Origin: Trachythela sp. YZ-2020
Taxonomy: Eukaryota > Cnidaria > Anthozoa > Malacalcyonacea > Clavulariidae
Assembly (NCBI GenBank): GCA_016169945.1
Contig: JADLSH010000387.1
Location: 2,790,001 to 2,854,000, forward strand
Direction of reading: 5' to 3'
DNA: 64,000 nucleotides
Positions 11,702 through 21,819 of the stretch are shown here, piece by piece (the stretch's first letter is position 1; every line of letters begins with the position of its first letter). The translations under genes were made by a program, and so were the position numbers. Below the pieces are notes generated by a model that was not told where the DNA came from, did no database searches, and was given only the letters and a program-made list of their open reading frames with translations.

Positions 11702-12404
11702 AAATGTTATATACTGTAGTCGGAATGTCTGTGCCTCGCTCGTGTACAAATGCACATATCAAACCAATAATATAATATGCATACGTGCATAACATGCTCC
11801 GCGTTGGTAAAATTGCTCGAAAACGCAGAGTTACATGCATTACATACTGTGAAAGTCATAAAACACGCGATCGTGTCGACTGGGCATCGTGTGAACTTGC
11901 CCCGGGCCCTCCGCTAAAGGGGCCCCCCAAATAGAAATACAGAGAAATATGCATAGATACTGTAGTGCTGTCGAATAGTCCCCACATCGCAAGGTCTCTA
12001 ATAGATATATGATGTGTACTCCTATCTCTTCTCAGTAAAAATTGTCTCCACAAAATGGCGTTTGGCGGATTTATAATGGCATTTTGACTAGTTCCAGACT
12101 CCTGTGGCAAGGAATTTCGCGCAGTTGCGGAGAGTGCAAATGAATTACTTTTTAAACTTAGAAAAAAAAGACTTAATATCGAGTCTTGAAATGGAAGGAA
12201 TAATTTGGTAAAAAGATAAACTTTGTGGAAAACATTTTAGTAAGTTTTTTATTAAAAAGATTACTCCTGAACAGAAAATATACAGAAGTGTTAAGTGTTT
12301 TATAATATCTGGAGTTCATAATCTTTTTAAACAATGCTCTTCAAACGACAATTTTCAACCATTATTTTGTATGGTGATTATTTACATATTCATCGACAAC
12401 TATA

Positions 12405-12640
12405 CCGGGTGGCGCAAAAAAAAGTACGACTGTTTGCTTTAGTATAACTTAAAAACTAAAAGAGCTATTACTCTAAAGTTTCTTTGCATTCAGCGATGTC
12501 TAACTTAAATTTTGATATTGACCGAGATAACTGCGTTTAAACTTGAGTAAACATTTTTGGAAGTGGCGAAAATTAGCTAAAAATAGCCTTTTAAATAATT
12601 TGATAACCATTAGCATTTTACGTAAGTATTCGTTTCAATG
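12405..12640 (+). mobile_element. Solo 5' end of a mariner-family element
   Basis: After TATA the sequence starts CCGGGTGGCGC plus an A run and GTA. It continues with TAACTTAAATTTTG and ATTGACCGAGATAAC, paralleling the left end of the element at 6574. No matching right terminus was found within the next kilobase. Confidence 0.6.
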
Positions 12641-12680
12641 AAGTGAAGTTGAATTTAGAAGGCCAAATGTTAGAATAAAA

Positions 12681-13463
12681 GAACGCAGGCGGTAAACGGG
12701 GGCGAAGGAGGAAGGCGCGAAGCCTCTGTCAGATGCCACACCCAATATGGCGGTAAATGGGGGGGGGATTACTTTACGTAGGTGACATTCACTGGTAGGC
12801 AGTAGGCACAAGACAAGTGCAAGTCAAAATGGCTGGGAAAATATCACTCACAACTCACTCCAAAAAGCCCACAAAGAGATTATTTACTCGCAGTTCGAAA
12901 TGGGAAAGTGTTATATGCCCAGTTTGTGGGAAGACGTCTGCTATCTTTTCAAGGCAAGGTCTGTATCAGCACTATAAAACAGTGCAAAAAAGCAATGTAT
13001 TCAGCGAACAGGTTTTGGTCGAAGGCTATGCTTTGGTGCGTCAATATGCAAGCGAAGAAACTATCGAATTTAATGCCTTTGTCCGATAAAAGAAATGGGT
13101 AAATTTCGCTTGCTTAAATACTTGTAGATAAGAATATAAATGTGTAATACTCCTCATTTTTAACAGGGATCCTCTTCTGAATAAAACTGTTCAAATGCGA
13201 ATCCCTGGAAAGAAACGAATCGATCGAACTGAATTGTTCTTGTGATAAAGAAGTAGCGAAACTGTAATGCCAATAAATAACCAAAATAACGCCACCAGCC
13301 AACATCTCACATAAAATACATACAACATTGGGACGTTTTTCACATAATCTTTTCGGATGGCCGAGATATTTAAGGATTGTAACACTTTGGCCCACTTTGT
13401 TATACAAATCTGGCAGAGGCTTCGCGCTCTCCTTCCTTCTCGCCAGTTTTGCGCCTGCGTTCC
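12681..13463. repeat. Inverted repeats (GCGCGAAGCCTCTG box) bracketing about 780 bp
   Basis: The left arm 12681-12734 (GAACGCAGGCG ... GCGCGAAGCCTCTGTCAGAT) recurs inverted at 13408-13463 (ATCTGGCAGAGGCTTCGCGC ... CGCCTGCGTTC). The arms could be transposon termini or duplicated CpG-rich promoter cores; the left arm is followed by AATATGGCGG, which resembles a YY1 site. Confidence 0.55.
12832..13089 (+). CDS. Small hypothetical ORF with a CxxC knuckle
   Basis: From ATG 12832 the ORF encodes 85 residues. An in-frame ATG at 12817 would add five. It contains CPVCGKTSAIFSRQGLYQH, a CxxC followed by His, like half a zinc finger, but there is no clear second His or Cys ligand. It sits just inside the left arm of the inverted repeat at 12681 and could be a transposon-encoded DNA-binding fragment or a short gene. 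Function unknown. Confidence 0.3.
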   Translation, partial: AGKISLTTHSKKPTKRLFTRSSKWESVICPVCGKTSAIFSRQGLYQHYKTVQKSNVFSEQVLVEGYALVRQYASEETIEFNAFVR

Positions 13464-13471
13464 TTCGCCCA

Positions 13472-13890
13472 GCGCCTCGTATTCCCCGTAATGCGCCATG
13501 TAAAGCGTAGTGAATTAATGCGTCATAATAACAATCGTAATAATAAAGCCTCTGTGGAGGAGAGAGGGGTTAGCGTTAGATAATCGTCTTTCCGTATTAC
13601 AATCCCCAAATGACGTTCGCAAGGACTGCTCATTGCTGTTAGCCTGTTAGGGTTAAAAGTCAGGATTAAGTGTTAGGATTAGGGCGAGGGTTAGGATTAG
13701 GATTTAAATTGGGATTAGGGTTAGGATCTCTCCTCCACAGAGGCTTTATTATTACGATTGTTATTATGACGCATTTCACTGCGCTTTACATGGTGCATTA
13801 CGGGGAATATCAGCGGCGTGGTGAAATGCGTCATGTGAGCGTAATAATAATCGTAATAATAAACCCTCTGCGGAGGAGAGAGGGTTAGGG
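13472..13890. mobile_element. Nested foldback repeat with a CCTCTGYGGAGGAGAGAGG core
   Basis: The arm 13474-13566 (CGTATTCCCCGTAATGCGCC ... AATAATAAAGCCTCTGTGG) is mirrored at 13727-13815. A third partial arm (GTGAAATGCGTCATG ... AAACCCTCTGCGGAGGAG) follows at about 13818-13885 in the original orientation. No coding capacity. Confidence 0.75.
13643..13726 (+). repeat. Degenerate telomere-like TTAGG/TTAGGG tract
   Basis: Variants of GGGTTAGGATTAGG are repeated about ten times in the loop between the foldback arms. It is interstitial and degenerate, so not a chromosome end. Confidence 0.6.
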
Positions 13891-14084
13891 TTGTATTTAA
13901 ATTGAGGACGCATGACATGTATGGTTCTTACCAAGGGATTATTTATATTTAGGACAACGAGGAAATAATACTGGAATAGATAATGGCGGAAATAGCAATT
14001 GACACTTGGAGCTAAACCGTGAAATTTCACATTGACTGAGACTAGATTTTTGCGAGGTGTTTAACAATATTGTGCAACAGAAAT

Positions 14085-14283
14085 CGAAGGCAACAAATTG
14101 GTAGCATTACTTTTAGATTTCAATGTCCACTGAATGAATGATGTACTTGAACAGAATGTTATAAAATGATGTGCCCATTCAGCTTTATACAAACGATAAA
14201 ATTGTTTGAAAAGTTGCTTAGTAACACAGTTTTCGTCCTGCAACAAAGTATTTTTAGTGGAAAAATACCCAGTGCATCCAGTG
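14085..14283 (+). repeat. Older diverged fragment of the 7.8-kb segmental unit (part 1)
   Basis: Matches unit A around 35555-35780 (shared TTGGTAGCATTA, AACAGAATGTTATAAAAT, CGTCCTGCAACAAAGT, TGGAAAAATACCCAGTGC). The match stops at 14280, where a hAT-like terminus (CAGTGGCGTAGC) begins, and resumes in the same orientation at 18148. Confidence 0.8.
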
Positions 14284-14299
14284 GCGTAGCTATCGGTCC

Positions 14300-17200
14300 T
14301 GCTCGTCCACAAAATAAGGAAATTATTTTTCAAAATCCAACTAAAACATTTCTTTGTTTATCTGTAGCTTTAAAAATTCATCATTGTCATTTTTCTGGAC
14401 TTTTTTATTATTATTGTAGTCGAAGCTTACATTAAGTTGCTGGTTCACTCAATATTTACAACTTCCATCCGTTTTTAGATAACAATTTAATAAAATATAC
14501 CAAAAAATAACAAAATATAAACTCAAAAATAGCCTATGTCGCCAAAATAGAGTATGTCCTAAATGTTCACATTTCGCTCCGACATCTCCTCCTCCCGGAT
14601 TCCTTGTGATCCGTCATTTTATCAGTCCCAAATTGTAGTGGCGATACACATCCAATCGAACGTCGGTAGATCTTATCACCTTCCTTGACATCAGCTACAC
14701 GAACACTCCCGTCTGCTCCAGGATAAACTGTTTCAATCTTCCCTAATTTCCATTGCCGTCTCGGTGTTCCATGTCTCCTTCTTTGACATTATCATTCTTG
14801 CTAAACCATTTTGATCGGGATCCAAGACTCGTCAGATACTCCTGCATCCAACGTTTCCAGATTTGACGAATAAGCTCTTGCACGCGCCTCCAGCGTTTCC
14901 TTGGATTAAATGACGTATAATCCACACTCTCTGGTGCAACGTCACCTCCCATTTGACCGATTAGGAAGTGGTTTGGTGTTAACACTGGCACGTCGTTTGG
15001 GTCTCTGCTGACATGAGTTAAGAGACGTGAATTCATCAGACTCTCCACTCCAACAATGACTGTTTCCAGCTCTTCATCGCTTACTTCTGCATTTGATAAA
15101 ATTCCTTGAATCGCTCTCTTAGCTGACTGAATCATTTGCTCAAAAACTCCTCCGAAGTGCGGCGATACTGGTGGATTCCAATGCTACTGTAAATCTTTAT
15201 TGGACGTTTGCGAGTTCACCTTCTCTTTGTCGATTTGAGCTACAAGTTCACGAATCTGATTGTGACCTCCCACGAAATTGGTACCATTGTCACGAAGCAT
15301 GGTTCGGGGCCAGCCGCGTATGGCCACCATTCTGGTGAATGCTTGTAAAAACCCGTCTGTTTCTAACGACCAGGCCACTTCCAAGTGGCAACAATGGGTT
15401 TGCAAACAAAGAAATAAACATAAATACCGTTTCGTGCGTGTCTTGCCTCGTCCTTGCTTTGTTAGGTAAGGCCCTGCGAAATCTACTGCACGGCAGTTCG
15501 TGGACGGTTTCATCGTCAACTCTAACCTCAGTTTGGGCAATGGTGCCATTTGCTGTATGCTGGCTTTCCTGTAAAACGTCTCTTGCACTCGGTGCATTCA
15601 CTCGCTGTTCTCTTTACCATTTCTCTGCCGTGAGCCACATGATATCGCTCTCGAAGATGGTTAAGCGTAAAATTTACACCCATTCGATGCCCTATCGCTT
15701 TCGTGGTGATATTTCACGAGAAGCTTGATGACTGGATGTCTCTTGGGTAGAATGATAGGAAATTTCACTTCATCAGTCAAGTCCTCCGAGTACTGAAGTC
15801 TGGTATTCGAACGAAGCAGTCCGTCTTTCCAGATCGGCGTTCAGAATGCTGATTCAGAATGCTGCTTCCCTTGGGAAGAGGTTTTCCCTTCTTCAGCGCG
15901 CTTATCTCCTGAACATAAGCCTCCATTTGTGCTTCACGTATAATCTGCTCTTCTACGACTTTTAACTCCACTGCCGTCAATTCTCCAGCGACTCGTTCAT
16001 TGCTCGACTTTCGACAGTTTGCAATAAATCTGTGGACCCAAGCTCTAACCCGTACTAAAGACAATCCTAGCTCCAATCTTTGCGTCAACCAAAGGCGATA
16101 CCACTTCGTTTTAGACGCCATTCTTCGCGTCACTTTCGTCCTGCTGCTTTGCAAACTGCGTCATCCTTTCGTTGTGGCTTTATCTCGTCAACAACTTCAG
16201 CGTTCTGTTCCTCTAATTTCCCTTCAGGCCATTTGTCGCGTGGTTCTTTTAGAAACTCCGGTCCGTCCCACCAAAGTTCATTATCTTTCAACCCGTGAGA
16301 CCGCGTGCAGGGGCGCACATTTCAAAAAAGTTTGGGGGGTGTCCATTGTTCAGGGACCGACTTTTTATATTTGTTTGACCACAGCAAAACATGTATTACG
16401 AGTTAATGTAAAAATATATGTAGTGCTAGGGGTGTAGAAGGATTGTTAAAACATAGGAGGCAGACTCACACGAGGCGCCATCATGGTTGGCGCCGACGGG
16501 AAATTTTTTGAAAAACTTGAGTCTGTAGATCGTCGGAAATGCCATTTTCAGAAATGCCATTTTCTTCTCTTTCGTTATAGGCCCTTTCATTAATATATCA
16601 TAGTATAAGATTTCAAACACTCCAGTTTCGAATTCAAATATTTCTCTGCAATTTTCTTTAAATGCAGTTATTTAAAGAAAACGACCCCCAAAACGTAACC
16701 TTCAACATCATAAAGACCCAATTAGAAACTGCATTTTTACAACAGAGTTGTCTTAATTTTACTCGAGAATACTGACGTGGAAATAGAACGCACAATGCGG
16801 CAGAGCAAAAGTTAGGAGGTTTTGCGCAGTCGTGTATGGCTATGTCATCTTACATTTGAGTATATTGCTTTAAGAGGAAAATATATATCTGGGTTTTGCA
16901 ATGTTGATTTCTTCCATTGACAATTTTTCTATCGTTTATTATACGTTTTTATAGACAGGATGTTTCGGACCAGCTCGGACCGAATTAAGTAGTGTAATTT
17001 TACAATTTGGGACCGACTTTTTTGGAAAATTCACAAATTATGGGGGGGTGTCACACCCCCCCCCCTAATGTGCGCCCCTGGCCGCGTGTACCGTGATCTG
17101 CTGGGTTCGATGACGTAGGGACGTAGCGTCTCGATCGCTTCCGATGAACTTTCCACCGATGGCATCAAGTCGACCATGTAAGAGTTCTCCTTAACTGCTT

Positions 17201-17620
17201 GGGTGGCCAATTGCAATTCTGCCTTATGTTGCTGTGCGTGCTGTTGCCAAGTAAACTCTGCACAAAATGGGCCGTAACATCCCCCAAATACGAAACGAAT
17301 AAACTCATAAACCAAGTTTCGCCAGAGAAAACGATGCAAGGGTCTATCATCTGGTAAGAGAACCAACTGGTGATATCACCGACCAAAGCTACGGGATCTT
17401 TACGAAATTTCACTGATATGTCAGTAATGTCACTCTGCAGTTTCGGCCCAGGAAGGGACTCTGTGTTCAGGCGTTTACCTTCGCATGTAGCCGACGCGTC
17501 GAAAACAATTCCAATCTTTGTTGTACTCTCTTTGTTGGTCGCACAACAGGAAAGTGAGGCAGTAACCACTAACAATATGCAATTTGGCGGATTATTTTCC
17601 CAGACAATTTATCTTGAACA
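14300..17620 (-). mobile_element. BEL/Pao LTR retrotransposon remnant
   Basis: On the minus strand the order is: RT (17600-17081, with VFDAS, LPGPKLQSD and KDPVALVGDI blocks); a large internal deletion; a linker with LKDNELWWDGPEF (16307-16150); the pre-integrase region (16154-15777); the integrase core (15597-15184, with DFAGPY, ETDGFL and DNGTNFVG); and the C-terminal DUF5641-type domain (15135-14743). A polypurine tract (GGGAGGAGGAG) and a TG-start LTR-like sequence follow near 14584. The RT catalytic YMDD box reads YMVD. Several frameshifts plus a hAT-like insertion make it inactive. Outer LTR boundaries could not be fixed. Confidence 0.85.
16308..17080. mobile_element. hAT-like MITE inserted in the BEL/Pao element
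   Basis: Termini CAGGGGCGCACATT and AATGTGCGCCCCTG are perfect 14-bp inverted repeats of the hAT CAGGGG/CCCCTG type. Flanks are ACCGCGTG (16300-16307) and GCCGCGTG (17081-17088), an 8-bp target duplication with one mismatch. Removing the 773 bp rejoins BEL/Pao coding sequence on the minus strand. No transposase inside. Confidence 0.9.
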
Positions 17621-17945
17621 ATCTTTGAAGCTCTTTTTGAGGGATATCTTGTAATAACCTGACACAAAGTAGAAAGTTGTGTAAATACATGTGCATACTT
17701 GTAATGTTTATGTTCTTATATTTCTTGGTATTTTACAGATCCTCTAGCTTCAAACCTTTCTCTCTAAAAACTACTAGTAAAACTAAATGTCATGTGCACA
17801 TCACGTAGTGACGTGGCGCGGGATACTACAATACTGTAACCCGTTTGGTCGCTTTTTATTACTGTACTTTTATGTAATACTTGTCAAATTTACATTAGGC
17901 AAAAAGGTTTATTAAATAGTCGAATAACAGTGAAGTAATAAACAA

Positions 17946-18112
17946 CCAGGGTACCAGGCGTCTCTCCAGAGCACAGAAAAGAGCGGACGTATGTGGATTT
18001 ACATGATTTACATGAAGTATAGCGATAATGGGACAGCCCCTTCGCGCGTAGCTCATCCAGCGATACTACGATACGTCATGTATTCGCTAAATATATAGCG
18101 CCTGGGTACGAG
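17946..18112. mobile_element. Short inverted-repeat element (possible MITE)
   Basis: CCAGGGTACCAGGCG at the left faces GCGCCTGGGTACGAG at the right, about 165 bp apart. No target duplication is evident. Confidence 0.4.
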
Positions 18113-18147
18113 GCAGATCAATGCGCATGATTGTTACTGTGGGCGGC

Positions 18148-18835
18148 CTTAGTGCAACAACCTAAAACCTATCGGCTATCGTGAAGTTAAATCAAGTTCA
18201 GGTGTTCACTACTATTTCATACTTGTGTTGCAAAGGAAAAGTCTCCTGATATCATACATATAGACAGAAGAGGTTTTCTTGAAACTGTTTAAAACGGTAT
18301 GTATATAATACTTCAATTTATCTTGTGTTTGCTCAACCGTAATGCAACATGACTTCAACTATAAGGGCATGTGTTTAAATATCTATGCCTGCATTCGTGA
18401 GTTTTGAAATTATTTGCCTTTTCCAGTTGAGACAAACCTAAATAGACATATAGGTTAAGGGGTTGGAGCTGTATACGAAGCCAAGTTTAATCAACTTAAA
18501 TAAATCATAACCGACCTTCATGCATGCATGCATGCTCCTTTGGAGTTAAAATCAACAAGGTGTATCGGTAGTCGGTATGCGCAGGTGCATGACCGAGCCT
18601 AGTGCATAATAAGCCAGTTCGGAGTTTCGACTGCGCATCCAAAATGACGCGTTCTACGTCGAGATAAAATTGCTGTTGAATCATAACATGTAGCTGAGAC
18701 TGGAAGAATTACAATATGCATATCAAAGTATTCAACTGTTCAATCATCATTTGAATATGCAAAAGTTGCTCGAAGAACAATTAGTTTCTGCATGGTTGAA
18801 TCGCTTTAAACTACAAAATGTATTTCCTTAATTTC
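18148..18835 (+). repeat. Older diverged fragment of the segmental unit (part 2)
   Basis: Parallels unit A 35935-36650: AACCTAAAACCTATC, GTGAAGTTAAATCAAG, GACAGAAGAGGTTTTC, CATGTAGCTGAGACTGG and GAACAATTAGTTTC all recur in order with scattered substitutions. Together with 14085-14283 it marks an ancestral copy split by the BEL/Pao-bearing insertion. Confidence 0.85.
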
Positions 18836-19246
18836 TTTACTTTCTAATTCACTGCGTTCAAACGAACGTAAAATATGCTCCCAGACAATACAGGTTATGG
18901 TTGGATTCACTTGCAGATCCAAAACTGTTTATTGAATAAATCGAGAATTACAATGTATTAAACGTCACACAGACTGTTATTTTAACATTACAAATTATTC
19001 CAATAGAGCAAAATGATGAACAAATGTTATAATAACCTACACCCATGAAACAATTTCATAATCCTAAACATATGTTCTTGAAATTATAGTCCCAGAGAAC
19101 TTGACACCTCCAGTCTGCTCTGTAAGCTTTCCTGTAACGTACATATTGTTGGCATCTAACGTGTCATTTGAGATAAAATCGTATTTTCGAGATCATATTT
19201 TTACCCTTTATTCAACGTAGACTAATTTGCAACTAACTAAAAACCG
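18836..19246. other. Intergenic, nothing recognised
   Basis: AT-rich sequence with no supported exon or repeat boundary. Confidence 0.4.
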
Positions 19247-19647
19247 AGGGTCCGCCACGACCGTCCAAAGCGTACGAGATTTCGAAATCACTTAATTTCT
19301 GAGCCGATTTCTACTGATTTCAACACTGATTTCAAGATTTCCGGAAGATATCACTCATATCAGTTACAGCAGTGTTGGTATATTTTAATGTTTGAAAAGC
19401 ATTTACTCAAACTCTGGAGCAATTTGAAATCGGAATATCGTGAAAATTATGAAATATCGTCAGAAAAACGCGAAAAGGTCACAATTTCGTTCCCACAGTC
19501 CCACTATTCAAGCCTTTCACTAGTATTTTTGTGATTTCTGATTTCGAAATCATCTTATTTCTAGTTGATTTCAGTGATTTCGTGATTTCTGAACCTGATT
19601 TCTGAGTCGAGTGTACGAGATTTCTGCCGTGACGGACCGGCCCTCGC
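19247..19647. mobile_element. Diffuse inverted-repeat element rich in GATTTC
   Basis: Left CGAGGGTCCGCCACGAC and right GTGACGGACCGGCCCTCG are imperfect inverted ends. The interior is dominated by GATTTC/GAAATC motifs on both strands. Limits are approximate. Confidence 0.45.
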
Positions 19648-19883
19648 TTAAAAATCTACTGTATATTACAAAATATTTAAGACACGAATCATGTGATCAA
19701 TCAATGTCCGCTAGCTATCAGCTATGTACAAACAAAACAGATTAATTAACATACTTGAGTTCATACAATTAAAAGTGTCAATCTAAAATATCTAATCAAC
19801 CCAAAGCCAAAATAGTAAATTCCAACAATTCCTATCGTATATCTAACCAAAGTATCTTACACCACTGATGATAAACCACCTGG

Positions 19884-20044
19884 GGCCGGTTGTATAAATT
19901 TATAAAAATGTATAAAAATGTAGTTAAAGTTAACTATAGTTAGTGCGAAAGTAAACCAATCAGAATCGCGAATTTTAGAGTTAACTATTATTTAACTACA
20001 AAACAAGTAGTTAAAATGTAGTTAAGACTTTTATACAACCGGCC
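19884..20044. mobile_element. 161-bp MITE with 5-bp CCTGG target duplication
   Basis: Ends GGCCGGTTGTATAAA and TTTATACAACCGGCC, flanked by CCTGG on both sides (19879-19883 and 20045-20049). The interior is rich in GTTAA/TTAAC. It lies inside the tyrosine recombinase remnant, directly after its catalytic His-Arg block. Confidence 0.85.
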
Positions 20045-20400
20045 CCTGGTCGTAAGCTGTGTAGACCACAATTCTTGTCATCGTAACCGAGAGTGTTTAG
20101 CGCTTTCTTAAATATCTTCCTGCTTCTTGTATAAAAAAGCGCACAAGCGAGGACCTTTTATTCGTTAATGAAAGGTGGAACACTCAGAGACGAAACAGAA
20201 AGGCGGAGCTGTCGGATTCGATGTTGGCAGCACTTACGCATCTTGCTAAAACACCCACGGCCACGGCCACGGGACAATATTTACCATTTCGCTATAAATA
20301 TCCGGAACAAATATGCTGATAATTATAGTCTTCGTGCATGTCACTACGCGAGCTGCTTGAATACTTCTCAATTCACTAAATCTAAAAAAAACCCTGCAAA
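20045..20400 (-). pseudogene. Tyrosine recombinase (XerD/DIRS/Crypton-type) remnant
   Basis: Translating the minus strand in shifting frames gives three collinear fragments. These are FRFSELRSIQA (about 20365), NGKYCPVAV to ESDSSAFLFR (about 20255-20180), and LNTLGYDDKNCGLHSLRPGG (about 20100-20045). The last holds the catalytic His-x-x-Arg box of tyrosine recombinases. Stops and frameshifts separate the pieces and a MITE interrupts the end. The family cuts and rejoins DNA through a Tyr nucleophile; that residue is not preserved here. The parent could be a DIRS-like element or a Crypton. Confidence 0.6.
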
Positions 20401-20444
20401 AACTAGATAAACTCATATCCGCAATACTACTTCTGCCATACTTG

Positions 20445-20600
20445 CAGGGGCGTAAATGTGGGGGGGGGGGGGGGTTGTACACCCCCCAGAGATCATGATC
20501 CAGTCGGTCTCAAAATGTGCAGTCGGTCTCAAGATATTCATTGTTAAATTGGACGCATTATGCCACGTAATGCTATGCGAGACTGGCTAAATAGTTTCAG
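20445..20600 (+). mobile_element. One-sided hAT-like terminus
   Basis: Starts CAGGGGCGTAAATG plus a G run, close to the ends of the MITE at 16308, followed by two copies of CAGTCGGTCTCAA. No opposite terminus was found. Confidence 0.4.
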
Positions 20601-21629
20601 AGACCGACTTCAATCGTTGCATTAATTAAAATATAAAGTTTGCCGAATATCCTGTTCAATCTTTGTTGTAAAGCGTTCATCTCATACTGTATGTGGCGTG
20701 CGTATGTTGAATATTTATAGAAGCACTGAAGCACTGTAAATGCTAAAACAAACTACTTTGAAATAGAACCATAATATTGCCAGTTGCCTGTTGCCACAAC
20801 TGCTATAATCTACATATTAAATACTTTATGGCAAACTTATTGTACAGGAAGCTAAACTTTATTTATTATTATTAGTGAAAATAGCTAATTAAATATATAC
20901 CCAAAGGACAAAGGTCGACTACCTTGACCTTGACATGACACCTGATACACGCTATCGAATTATTGTCTATCATGATGTTCATGAATATTTTGCTGTGTGA
21001 TCACTAGCGATTCCTAGTATTTTTCTTATAAAATTTGTACAAAGTAAAGCTGTAACCAATTGAGTTATCGTGCACTTAAAAAGATTTGAACTTGTGCTTG
21101 ACATGATAAATATAATACATTATCGTTGGAGCAATTTCAATTATATCCATTTCATATTGGTATTAAATGTACTACATATTTAAACAGCTGGTAAAGAAGA
21201 AAACAAATGAAAATGTAGTCTTAATCAAGTTTAATTCAAACACAAGGACTTGCTCGATTTAATATAATATTTACAAGTGCTCGTATTATCGAAAACAAAT
21301 TATTCAGTTTTATCGGCGACGAAAACAATCAATGTGCAGCAGCCTAATATTCGTCAACTAAATTCAAATTGAAGTGTCTTTACTATTGCCGGTTTGGGCA
21401 GCCTGATGCACATACTGTTTAATACACGCTTGATTATACTTTTATACAAATCTGAGTGCCTTCTCTATATATTCTTATATTCAATTGACGAGCTCCACAG
21501 TTTTAGGGACAGAGTATATATACAAAATAAGCCAGCCCGCTCTACGTTTATACACGACAATTATATGCACGCTACACAAATATGTCAGGAAAATACATAA
21601 AATATAAAGTTACATAACCTAAATTCAAA
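20601..21629. other. Intergenic, nothing recognised
   Basis: AT-rich, with short ORFs (for example 21394-21600) lacking recognisable domains or splice signals. Confidence 0.4.
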
Positions 21630-21819
21630 GGGTAGGGATAAAACGCTGAAACTGAATCGCGGAAACGGAAACTGAAATGGGGATAAAACGCTGAATTGGG
21701 GATAAAACGCTGAATTGGGGATAAAACGCTGAAATGGGGATAAAACGCTGAAATGGAGATAAAACGCTGAATTGGGCAAATTTAATCGAAATCGTTGTTT
21801 GCTAGACCATTGCCAACAC

